In this document: positions 1 through 6,322 of the stretch, one piece after another
Layout: every line of letters begins with the position of its first letter
Position numbering within the stretch: position 1 is the stretch's first letter
Source: Terramyces sp. JEL0728
Taxonomy: Eukaryota; Chytridiomycota; Chytridiomycetes; Rhizophydiales; Terramycetaceae
Length of the DNA: 13,756 nucleotides
Assembly (NCBI GenBank): GCA_027603945.1
Contig: JADIIU010000215.1
Span: 1 to 13,756, forward strand
Direction of reading: 5' to 3'
Position numbers and translations under genes: made by a program
Notes under the pieces: generated by a model
Told to the model about the DNA's origin: nothing
What the model saw: the letters and a program-made list of their open reading frames with translations, nothing else
The model's database searches: none

Positions 1-48
1 GTGAGACTTTTAATCTCAAGGTTGGGGGTTCGAGTCCCCCGTCGGGCT
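1..48 (+). tRNA. tRNA-Lys(UUU), 5' end cut by window edge
   Basis: The 3' part of a tRNA is visible. The anticodon stem TGAGA/TCTCA (2-6 with 14-18) closes loop CTTTTAA, giving anticodon TTT at 9-11 and so lysine. A five-base variable loop follows. The T arm has stem GGGGG/CCCCC around TTCGAGT. The acceptor 3' strand GTCGGGC ends at 47, with base 48 as discriminator. A T-run at 50-56 fits a Pol III terminator. The acceptor 5' strand and D arm lie outside the window. Confidence 0.93.
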
Positions 49-49
49 G

Positions 50-56
50 TTTTTTT
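50..56 (+). terminator. Pol III T-run terminator of tRNA-Lys
   Basis: Seven consecutive T residues start two bases after the tRNA discriminator, the usual position for RNA polymerase III termination. The stop codon of the convergent p24 gene is about 40 bp further on. Confidence 0.75.
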
Positions 57-96
57 GTTTTACTGAAAACAAGACCACAAAATACTCCTATTTAAA

Positions 97-704
97 CTAT
101 ATTCGATTTCTTTCAAAGAAGCTCCTGAGGAAAACAACCTGGAACGCTACTGCGCCAAGCAAGATTGCCCACTGAAAGAACGTCCACCAAAATACACGCG
201 AAAATGTAGATTTCGCAGTTGCAACATGTCTAGTAACTCTCCTATTCAAAAACCCCAGCTCGTCCTGCATCAACAAAAATTACTTTCATATACCGCACCT
301 GGTTCGACAACTCTCTAATAGTATTTCCCAGCTCCTTTTCGTCGTTAGACCCTGCAGTATCTAGATGCGATTGATCATCTGGCCCAATAAATGAAAATGA
401 AATTGATTTTGCTGCCGCAGAGTTCAAGTTTGAAAAACACATTTCATGGTTTCCATCGAATCCAGAATTGAATCCAAACGCAGATTCGCTTCCTTGGGCT
501 AGGTGTAAAATACTTTTATCAGGGTTGAATATCTATGTTAGATTAGTGTACTTTGTAATCTACCGATCCGCCGTTATCTAGCTCAAACGCAATTTCTAAC
601 CTATCACCGGATTTTAGTGACTCGTAAAAACATTGCTGGGAGTGTGGTGGTAGTTCAAATGAATATGTGCTGCAGAGGTATAACTGAAATAGCAGAATCA
701 ACAT
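97..704 (-). CDS. p24/TMED family cargo receptor (EMP24/GP25L), copy 1
   Basis: Type I membrane protein of the early secretory pathway; family members load cargo into COPII/COPI vesicles between ER and Golgi. Exons 704-552, 532-284 and 264-97 give 189 residues, usual for the family. A signal peptide spans about residues 1-15. A GOLD domain follows with the paired cysteines C25 (QCFYESL) and C83 (EMCFSNL). A coiled-coil region runs up to RYMKDELGFLNRR. One TM helix begins at VFWWTFF, and a short tail contains FLRSFFERNRI. The tail keeps the FF motif but has RNR rather than a KK dibasic signal. Both 19-nt introns are required: without removal the frame stops, while with removal the sequence aligns with the second p24 gene at 5647-6296. 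The next gene upstream on the same strand ends 65 bp before this start. The p24 subfamily is uncertain. Confidence 0.9.
265..283 (-). other. 19-nt spliceosomal intron 2 of p24 copy 1
   Basis: On the minus strand the sequence is gtaatttttgttgatgcag. Its removal joins RYMK to DELGFLNRR, matching the second p24 copy and the family. Retention gives a stop 13 codons later. Its last ten bases (gttgatgcag) are identical to those of the third intron of p24 copy 2. Confidence 0.92.
533..551 (-). other. 19-nt spliceosomal intron 1 of p24 copy 1
   Basis: On the minus strand the sequence is gtacactaatctaacatag. Its removal joins VDYK to IFNPDKS in frame. It carries CTAAC with the A five bases before the AG, and an in-frame stop if retained. 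Confidence 0.9.
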
Positions 705-769
705 TCGCGATTCAAAAGTTTAAAAGAAAATATTTTATTGCTACAAATTATATGAGGTTCAAATACAAA

Positions 770-1477
770 TCAGTACGAGCGTTGTCTAGTTGGTCTCTCT
801 CTCCTTTCTTCGCCTGCTCTTGATCTTGCCCAGTTGGTAGATGGCAGGGATTGGACTTTTTCTCTTGGAAGGGTTGGTTGTCTGGAGGCATGTACGCTCT
901 GTGATCTTGGTTGAATTCTTGTATGTTCAGTGTTCCTTGATCTTTCGCTATGTCGGCCACTTCTGTTATCAGCCCTGACACTCCTTTCAGAGTTTCCCCT
1001 TCGATCATACGCCCTATCGCTTGGGTGCAAGTTTCTTTCAGACTCTGACCTGGAAAAGTTTCTTTCTGATCTTGCCATTGGTTCGCTCGGCCTTCTTTCT
1101 GGCATTCCTTCACTTCTCCTTGGCCGTTCGCTCCTTTCATTGTAACGATCCAAGTTTCTTGAGGGTCTTTCATTCCTTTCGTTATACCGATCCAAATCCC
1201 TCGTTGGTCTTTGATTAGTGTCTCTTGAAGGACGTCTGCCATACTTTCCTTCAGGTTGTTCCTTTTCGTCTTGGCCGCTTTGGAAATAATCAGTAGCCTG
1301 CTTAACAGCATGTTCGTAGTAGGTAGCCGAAGTTGATGCAACAGTTGTAGAAGCAGCTACAATGGTGTCATACAGAGCTGTCATATTGTATGTATCTGCC
1401 AGGTTTTCTTTTTGTACTCTTTGTTTATTGTTCTTTGGCTGTTCTTTGGTTTCATATAGCGATTTGAAATAATCCAT
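770..1477 (-). CDS. Arg/Ser-rich disordered protein, function unknown
   Basis: A 235-residue product if translation starts at the ATG at 1477; I do not recognise a family. Residues 1-75 look ordered, with an Ala/Thr/Ser stretch (about 32-66) containing YYEHAVKQATDYFQ. From about residue 80 to the end it is low-complexity, rich in Arg, Ser, Glu and Asn. This part includes a 14-residue tandem duplication (residues 90-103 and 104-117, each containing LDRYNER) and many SER/RSE pairs. Such tails are typical of intrinsically disordered, RNA-binding or condensate-forming proteins, but that is inference. The frame is open upstream of the chosen ATG without another in-frame ATG, so an upstream exon is possible. 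The gene ends 65 bp before the p24 start on the same strand. Confidence 0.6.
   Translation of the reverse strand: MDYFKSLYETKEQPKNNKQRVQKENLADTYNMTALYDTIVAASTTVASTSATYYEHAVKQATDYFQSGQDEKEQPEGKYGRRPSRDTNQRPTRDLDRYNERNERPSRNLDRYNERSERPRRSEGMPERRPSEPMARSERNFSRSESERNLHPSDRAYDRRGNSERSVRADNRSGRHSERSRNTEHTRIQPRSQSVHASRQPTLPREKVQSLPSTNWARSRAGEERRERPTRQRSY
1127..1210 (-). repeat. two tandem 42-bp coding repeats in the Arg/Ser-rich gene
   Basis: Two adjacent 42-bp units encode RPTRDLDRYNERNE and RPSRNLDRYNERSE. The unit length is a multiple of three, so the frame is kept; this fits local in-frame expansion of a disordered tail. Confidence 0.75.
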
Positions 1478-1497
1478 CGGAAAGGAATTTGTAAACC

Positions 1498-1650
1498 TTA
1501 CTTTAATTGTGAGGGGCAAATCGTATGTTGGGCTCGTTCTGGGGGTATTATGAAATCATAGCGCGGTTTCACAAAGACTCCTTGCATAAATACCAATTGG
1601 CATTGATTCATTCCAGTTGTGCATTCACCGGAAATGCCTTGTTTGTCCAT
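1498..1650 (-). other. small open frame of 50 codons, possible upstream exon or gene
   Basis: From an ATG at 1650 a 50-codon frame encodes a coding-looking peptide (ISGECTTGMNQC near the start, KPRYDFIIPPERAQ in the middle). It stops 20 bp before the ATG of the Arg/Ser-rich gene. The stop overlaps a consensus-like 5' splice site, GTAAGG. Splicing into the downstream frame would need an intron of 17, 20 or 23 nt, but no AG lies at those positions. It may be a leader-encoded peptide, an exon with an unusual acceptor, or chance. Confidence 0.25.
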
Positions 1651-1880
1651 CCGGGGTGTTTTTAGCTGTTTCACATTTAATTTAACTGTTATAGTCCAGC
1701 TTGCAAAAAGTCTATCAGCTGATGATGAAGCCGAGTTGCAGAGAAGCTGGATTCTGTCCAGAAGTTCAACGATTCAATTCGTCGAGTCAGTCTTTTTTTT
1801 TTAATCAGAGATTATAAGAGCTCTACGAATTACAGTTTGCCTTTGGATATTTATTACAGCAGAGTTGAGTCGATGGCATT

Positions 1881-2026
1881 GGCTGTCAAACGATGCGAGA
1901 AATATCGGGTTGCATCCAATTAACTGGCTGTCAAACGATGCGAGAAATATCGGGTTGCATCCAACTAACTGGCTTTCAAACGATGCGAGAAATATCGGGT
2001 TGCATCCAATTAACTGGCTTTCAAAC
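1881..2026. repeat. 45-bp minisatellite, three full units and a partial fourth
   Basis: Units begin at 1881, 1926 and 1971 (each starting ggctktcaaacgatgcgaga); a partial unit of 11 bases begins at 2016. Units differ at only a few bases. Each contains GATGC and GCATC 15 bases apart, a short inverted repeat. Because 45 is a multiple of three, several frames on both strands are open across it and give 15-residue peptide repeats. I see no start context, conserved domain or composition supporting translation. Confidence 0.9.
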
Positions 2027-2399
2027 ACATGGCCAACTTTGTGCAACTGCAACTGCAACTGACCACGACATTGGTCATTGACAGCAAATATGTAACACGC
2101 TGCTGCTCACCATCTTTGTGCTCAATTAAACTAAATCCAGTTCGGCCATGTATTCCTGCGAATCTTAATTGCCTGCAATTTATCCCTGTGTTCTTTATTG
2201 CGACAGGCGCAAACCGTTTTTTGTGAAACAACACAAAGAGTGTTTGGAATAACTTCAACCAGGATAAAGATTAAACGGGCACTACCCTATCGGTTAAAAA
2301 TTTCCGTTCCTGCATTGTCACTATACTATAGATACAGAAAATTGGCAATTAATCGCCAATCACATTTTGTATTTAGTCACACAATTTTCCCTTCAAATG

Positions 2400-2495
2400 G
2401 TGTGGGGCTTTTGAGTTTGTTAAGGCCGACCCCGCAGGATTTTAGTTGCTCCTGCACGATAGAGATACAACTCGGCAGTGCGCATAGTGTGGGGC
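2400..2495. promoter_or_regulatory. cluster of GC-rich CreA/Mig1-like motifs upstream of the OPT gene
   Basis: GTGGGG occurs at 2402-2407 and 2489-2494 inside a 12-bp direct repeat (gtgtggggcttt). CCCCGC, the reverse complement of GCGGGG, lies at 2430-2435. All three fit the fungal carbon-repressor consensus SYGGRG and stand out in AT-rich sequence, about 180-270 bp before the OPT start. Binding is inferred from the motif only; other C2H2 zinc-finger regulators recognise similar sequences. Confidence 0.35.
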
Positions 2496-2636
2496 TTTAG
2501 TCATGCGAATAATATGCGAATAGCATTCAAGATTATGGTCACGGTTTATTGACAACTTTAAAATACAGTAAAGAGCAACGCATGGTAAAGCACCGGGACC
2601 TGCCAAATGAGGAGTGTTTGAGTACCATTTAGATAG

Positions 2637-2644
2637 TATAAAAA
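2637..2644 (+). promoter_or_regulatory. TATA box of the OPT gene
   Basis: TATAAAAA ends 27 bp before the ATG at 2672. If initiation lies at the usual metazoan-like spacing, the 5' leader would be only a few bases. Confidence 0.6.
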
Positions 2645-2671
2645 GACTGAAAAAATTCTCAACGCAAATCG

Positions 2672-4987
2672 ATGACTGACAAAGGTATAAATATCAAGAA
2701 TCTTGACGTCGAAGGACAGCTTGAAGATTTCGAACTAGATGACAAAGATGCGGAAAAAGCGCTAGGGGATCTTGCATTGGATTTTACCAGTGGTATCGTA
2801 TCAACTGACGACGATCCTACGCAGCATGCCATGACCTTGCGTGCATTGGTGATTTCAACGGTCTTTGCTATTCCGTTAGCTTTTGTTAATACCATTGGCT
2901 CATTCAGAAACAATCCATTTGCTATCCCGTCAACCATTGCAAATATCCTGGCATATCCAATTGGTGTTTTCTTTGCTGCTATTTTACCAGATGTCAGCCT
3001 CTTTGGAATTAGACTGAATCCAGGTCCATTCAACTTGAAGGAGCACGTTATTATCAACACAATCGTGTCTGCTGCTGCTAGCCAACCATATGGTATCGAC
3101 AACGTCGTCGCTCAAAAATTGATCTTTGGAGATGATAGTGTAAATATGGCCAACTCGTTCCTGTTTATTTTCTTTACGCAATTCTTGGGTTATGGTCTTG
3201 CTGGTTTGGGAAGACGATTCTTTGTTAAACCTACTGCAATGTTGTGGCCAACTGTTTTGGGACAGGTTGGTTTCTTTACCGCTTTCCACGGCGGTAAAGA
3301 AGATCCAAACAGCAAATACTTCCATAGCATGTCTAGATACACTGCCTTCTGGCTTTCATTTGGATTCATGTTTGTTTACGAATGGATTCCTTCCTTCTAT
3401 GCCAATGCATTAATGTCCGTTTCTTTGCTGTGTTTGATTACCAATAACCGCACTGTTCGTTTCTTGGGATCTGCCTGGTATGACCAAGGGCCTGGCATCT
3501 TGTCTTTTTCGTTTGACTGGACTCTGATCAATGGCCAGTATTCCCCAATGTACGTCAACTGGAACTCTATGTTTGGTAACATTCTTGGTATGTGGATCAT
3601 TGCTCCTCTTGGATACTACTTGGGTGCTTTCGGAACTCCAGTTTTGCAATCAACTATCAACTATGGGTCAGGAAGTATTAGAAGTGGTCAGGATTGGAAA
3701 AACGCTACTGATCCACTCCCAAGGTATTCTTCAAACAAACTGTTTGATTTGAACGGCTACCAAGTATCGTTCACTCAAGGTGGATATCCGCAGCTGTTGG
3801 ATGAAAATAACAACTTGAATGCTACTGCATATGAATTGGCTGGAAACAAAGTCTACATGTCGGAGGGGTTTGCATTCTCCTACCTGTCTTCTTTCATGAC
3901 TTTTGGTGCAATGTTCTCGCAAACCTTCTTGTTCTATGGTAAAGATATTGCGCGTCAAATGAAAGAGGCTTACTACCAAACTGATTCAGATCTTGATGCC
4001 AAAGACCCTCACTACAAGATCATGAGAAATTACCCTGATATCCCTGAATTGTACTATCTGCTCTACCTGGGTGCTATGATTGCTTGCACAGCTGTATTCA
4101 TGCAAGTATCGGTCTTTTATGTTCCATGGTACGGAACTCTATTTGCATTATTCCTCTCTATTTTAGGTGCTATTCCTGTTGCTTCTATTACCGGTATCAC
4201 TGGTCTCCAGCCTGGGCTAAACATCATTTCTGAATTGATTGCTGGTTTCACCTGGCCTGGAAAAACAATTATCGTTATGGGTTTCAAATCTCTCTCTACC
4301 AACGTCATGCTACAAGCCGTTGCTTTACTTGCTGATTTGAAACTCGGCCATTACATGCACATTCCGCCAATCTCAATGGTTGCAGCCCAATTCATTGGTA
4401 CCTTTTATGGTGCAGTTGCTAATACTGCAACTGCATTCTTTGCTATGAACACTATTGCGGATATTAACAATCCAGACTCTCAATACCAAGCCCAAACTTA
4501 TCAAGTGTTTTCTTCTGCTGCAGCCATCTGGGGAGCTTTAGGGCCAGCAAGACAGTTTGGGCCTGGATCTGCTTACTTTTCTCTTAACCTTGGGTATGTG
4601 GCAGGTTTCTTGGCTCCATTCATTCCGTGGATCATGAAGAAAATCCATCCATCCAGTATGTGGGACTATGTTAATATGTATATCGTTGTCGCTTCCATGG
4701 CGCCAGGTACTGGTACCATCAACTCTGGTTTCATCAATATTATCTTTGTACAGATCTTTGTTCAATGGTACTTGTTTAAATACCAAAGAGAGTTCTGGGA
4801 CAAGTATGTATTCTCTATCCAAAATGCAATGGATTGTGCCGCTCCTTTAGTCTCAGTGCTGGGAACTTTATTGAACACATTTGTAATTGATCCTACTGCT
4901 GCTCAACAAGGCTTGTTCTCACCATCCGGCCAATATGATTTCTACTGCTATGGAAAAACTTGGAATGGCAAAGCATCTAATTTCTAA
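2672..4987 (+). CDS. OPT family oligopeptide transporter
   Basis: Proton-coupled importer of small peptides (or metal chelates or glutathione in some members) in the plasma membrane or an endomembrane. It has 771 residues, typical of fungal OPTs, and is intronless. An acidic cytosolic N terminus of about 55 residues ends in STDDDPTQHAMTLRA, matching the conserved DDPT segment. Many hydrophobic helices follow. The family motif LNPGPFNLKEHVIINT lies at about residues 113-128. Further matches are the region around LGARQFGP-like sequence (GALGPARQFGPGSAY), IHPSSMWDYVN and the C-terminal REFWDKYVFSIQNAMDCA, corresponding to the WxKYNYxxSAALD region. The usual NPF/SPYPEVR motif before DDP and the canonical PP/NY motif near the C terminus are weak, so it is a divergent member. 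The ATG follows a TATA box closely. AATAAA overlaps the stop codon. It converges with the basic-protein gene 101 bp away. Substrate is unknown. Confidence 0.95.
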   Translation: MTDKGINIKNLDVEGQLEDFELDDKDAEKALGDLALDFTSGIVSTDDDPTQHAMTLRALVISTVFAIPLAFVNTIGSFRNNPFAIPSTIANILAYPIGVFFAAILPDVSLFGIRLNPGPFNLKEHVIINTIVSAAASQPYGIDNVVAQKLIFGDDSVNMANSFLFIFFTQFLGYGLAGLGRRFFVKPTAMLWPTVLGQVGFFTAFHGGKEDPNSKYFHSMSRYTAFWLSFGFMFVYEWIPSFYANALMSVSLLCLITNNRTVRFLGSAWYDQGPGILSFSFDWTLINGQYSPMYVNWNSMFGNILGMWIIAPLGYYLGAFGTPVLQSTINYGSGSIRSGQDWKNATDPLPRYSSNKLFDLNGYQVSFTQGGYPQLLDENNNLNATAYELAGNKVYMSEGFAFSYLSSFMTFGAMFSQTFLFYGKDIARQMKEAYYQTDSDLDAKDPHYKIMRNYPDIPELYYLLYLGAMIACTAVFMQVSVFYVPWYGTLFALFLSILGAIPVASITGITGLQPGLNIISELIAGFTWPGKTIIVMGFKSLSTNVMLQAVALLADLKLGHYMHIPPISMVAAQFIGTFYGAVANTATAFFAMNTIADINNPDSQYQAQTYQVFSSAAAIWGALGPARQFGPGSAYFSLNLGYVAGFLAPFIPWIMKKIHPSSMWDYVNMYIVVASMAPGTGTINSGFINIIFVQIFVQWYLFKYQREFWDKYVFSIQNAMDCAAPLVSVLGTLLNTFVIDPTAAQQGLFSPSGQYDFYCYGKTWNGKASNF

Positions 4988-5088
4988 TAAACCTTGGAAT
5001 TACTCTTGATTAGATTACTGGTAATAAGACAAACTAGCACGGTAAAAAGAAGTTTATTAAAACAGTTAATCCATATCTACAATTAATA

Positions 5089-5463
5089 TCAATTACCTAT
5101 ATCCTTCTTTTCAATAGCTTCCAAAATGTCCTTTTTTTTGTGCTTCAAAAGCTTCTTTACCTTCTTTTTATTTATCCTTGTAGGACGGATATACATACCA
5201 TGCTTACCCATTCGACCAGGTCTGACTCCAGATACGAGCTTGATTTTATTCGTATTGAATGGCTGATCGGATATCAAATCTTGTTTCTTGATTGATGCTG
5301 AAACTACATTGTCTATTATTGGAGTGATTTGGTCGTTTGTTTTTTTTAGCAGCGAGAGTGAGTCTGTCCCTGATTTCTTCTTTAGGCGCTGGATTTCTTG
5401 TCGTTTTTCTTTGAACAGGTTGCGCTTTCTGCCATTGACGTTGTTTTCTCCTTGCCCAACCAT
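5089..5463 (-). CDS. small Lys-rich basic protein, probably nucleolar
   Basis: A 124-residue product from the ATG at 5463. This start is preferred over an in-frame ATG at 5541 because it has A-rich context and the longer reading passes through a promoter-like poly-pyrimidine tract. The N terminus is GRKRNLFKEKRQEIQRLKKK. The middle is less charged (DQITPIIDNVVSASIKKQD). The C terminus contains VRPGRMGKHGMYIRPTR followed by a lysine-rich, probably helical tail (KKKVKKLLKHKKKDILEAI). Composition resembles small ribosome-biogenesis factors, and it carries several potential nuclear localisation signals. I do not recognise the family, so the function is inference from composition. It is the next gene downstream of p24 copy 2 on the same strand and converges with the OPT gene. 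Confidence 0.7.
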   Translation of the reverse strand: MVGQGENNVNGRKRNLFKEKRQEIQRLKKKSGTDSLSLLKKTNDQITPIIDNVVSASIKKQDLISDQPFNTNKIKLVSGVRPGRMGKHGMYIRPTRINKKKVKKLLKHKKKDILEAIEKKDIGN

Positions 5464-5506
5464 TTTAGTAAAGCTTTTTTTCTTTTTTTTTGTTGTTTGA
5501 CTTTTG

Positions 5507-5514
5507 GTCACGTG
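5507..5514. promoter_or_regulatory. GTCACGTG, E-box/Cbf1-like site
   Basis: GTCACGTG fits the RTCACRTG site of fungal bHLH factor Cbf1 and the CACGTG core of other bHLH proteins. It lies about 45 bp upstream of the basic-protein ATG, beside a long T-rich tract (A-rich on the coding strand). The position supports the start at 5463. The match is by motif only. Confidence 0.45.
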
Positions 5515-5646
5515 GTTTATTAGAATGATGGTTACATTCATTGGATAGAATTGCGGGTGTTCTCAAGCAGGATGTATGTGAAAGATGGCGCAAAGAGAGA
5601 CAAAGTTCCGCCAAGAGAACTACCAAACCGCAAATGATCAATAGGG

Positions 5647-6296
5647 TTATATTATTCGCTTCTTTTCAAAGAATTGACGGAGATAAGTGACTTGGAACCC
5701 AACAACACCCAATAAAATCATTAGTTGGAAAAATGTCCACCAAAATACACGTGAATAAGTAGATTCGGCAGTAGCTTTATGCCTCTTGATTCTACGATTC
5801 AAAAAGTCCAATTCATCCTTCATAAACCTGCATCAACATCAAATCACCTCATTTGATTAGATAAATCCTGAATGTTCTTTCCCAATTCTTTTTCATCCTC
5901 GCTCAAATCTTTGCCAATTTCAATTTTCGATTGATCGTCAGGTCCAAGGAAGGAAAACTGTACAATTTTGTCGTAGCCTGATTTGTTGTCAAAGCATTGA
6001 TGATGCTCGCCGTTTGATGCCGCATCGAATCCAAACGAAGAAGCTCTTTCCGACTGTACTTTATGGATGGTTGCACCGCCTACATTAACTACTAGTACCT
6101 GGTGTTTTAATTTCATAATCTACAGCCCAGTCTCCAATCGTTTGAATAACTTCAAAAGACACTTCAAGCCTATCTGATATTAATACCGAGTACCATCCTT
6201 TTTCAAGTCTTCAAAGAAGCATTCTTTTGTATATGGTTTGATATTTAGTGTAAATGAAGAGCAAAGTGCTGTTCCTAAAAGCAAGAACTTGAACAT
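5647..6296 (-). CDS. p24/TMED family cargo receptor (EMP24/GP25L), copy 2
   Basis: Type I membrane protein of ER-Golgi vesicles. Exons 6296-6194, 6173-6099, 6079-5848 and 5827-5647 give 196 residues. A signal peptide begins MFKFLLLGTALCSSF. The GOLD domain has paired cysteines C26 (KECFFEDL) and C88 (HHQCFDN) and the typical DRLEVSFEV and GGATIHKV segments. A coiled coil ends in DELDFLNRRIKRHKATAEST. One TM helix (VFWWTFFQLMILLG) and tail TYLRQFFEKKRII follow; the tail combines an FF motif with a dibasic COPI-type signal. Three introns of 20, 19 and 20 nt must be removed to recover the family sequence. It is a clear paralogue of the p24 gene at 97-704 (shared FxGPDDQS, DEKELG, RVFWWTFFQ), but intron positions differ. 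It is divergent from the MsrB gene with only 26 bp between start codons. Confidence 0.93.
5828..5847 (-). other. 20-nt spliceosomal intron 3 of p24 copy 2
   Basis: The minus-strand sequence is gtgatttgatgttgatgcag. Its removal joins SNQMR to FMKDELDF. The donor starts GTGA, unlike most here. Retention gives an immediate TGA. The last ten bases match intron 2 of p24 copy 1. Confidence 0.92.
6080..6098 (-). other. 19-nt spliceosomal intron 2 of p24 copy 2
   Basis: The minus-strand sequence is gtactagtagttaatgtag. Its removal joins DYEIKTP to GGATIHKV, the canonical p24 segment. TTAAT lies near the 3' end, with its A five bases before the AG. Confidence 0.92.
6174..6193 (-). other. 20-nt spliceosomal intron 1 of p24 copy 2
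   Basis: The minus-strand sequence is gtactcggtattaatatcag. Its removal joins LKKD to DRLEVSF. A TTAAT motif has its A six bases before the AG. Retention gives an in-frame TAA. Confidence 0.92.
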
Positions 6297-6322
6297 GAGA
6301 TTGCTTTTTTGTTGGAAAAAAC
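6297..6322. promoter_or_regulatory. 26-bp divergent intergenic spacer between p24 copy 2 and MsrB
   Basis: The whole space between the two start codons is 26 bp and A/T-rich, with a T6 and an A6 run and no TATA box. Both starts are constrained: the p24 ATG opens a signal peptide and the MsrB ATG opens a mitochondrial presequence, with no later usable ATG in either. Core promoter elements must therefore overlap the opposite gene. Confidence 0.7.

Larger units (their letters stand above)
1478..2636. other. intergenic region of about 1.2 kb
   Basis: No convincing gene apart from the small frame at 1498-1650. It holds the presumed promoter of the minus-strand Arg/Ser-rich gene at its left end, the 45-bp minisatellite, a short CAACTG-type hexamer run near 2043-2060, and the upstream region of the OPT gene. 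Open frames here lie in repeats or have no recognisable content. Confidence 0.6.

Noticed and set aside
97..704. p24 copy 1 as a frameshifted pseudogene
   Set aside because: The apparent breaks are both precise GT...AG tracts of 19 nt whose removal restores the complete family sequence. The same kind of tract occurs in unrelated genes.
930..1218. Plus-strand leucine/phenylalanine-rich open frames resembling membrane proteins
   Set aside because: They are the reverse complement of Arg/Ser/Glu-rich codons, which produces Leu/Ser/Phe-rich shadows.
748..1341. A 197-codon open frame on the minus strand, out of frame with the Arg/Ser-rich gene
   Set aside because: It overlaps the repetitive Arg/Ser-rich coding sequence almost entirely. 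Its composition follows from the repeated codons shifted by one base, and it has no recognisable domain. The other frame has clean repeat units.
1881..2026. CRISPR-like array
   Set aside because: The 45-bp units are directly adjacent with no unique spacers, in a eukaryotic context; it is a minisatellite.
1801..2081. Open frames on both strands through the 45-bp minisatellite, encoding 15-residue repeats
   Set aside because: The period is a multiple of three, so several frames stay open by necessity. No supporting start context, signal peptide or flanking coding sequence.
2010..2258. Minus-strand 82-codon open frame upstream of the OPT gene
   Set aside because: No family resemblance, and it runs into the hexamer repeat at its end. 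Composition does not differ from surrounding intergenic DNA.
5464..5541. 26-residue N-terminal extension of the small basic protein
   Set aside because: It runs through a T-rich tract and the CACGTG site that look like promoter. The ATG at 5463 has better context.
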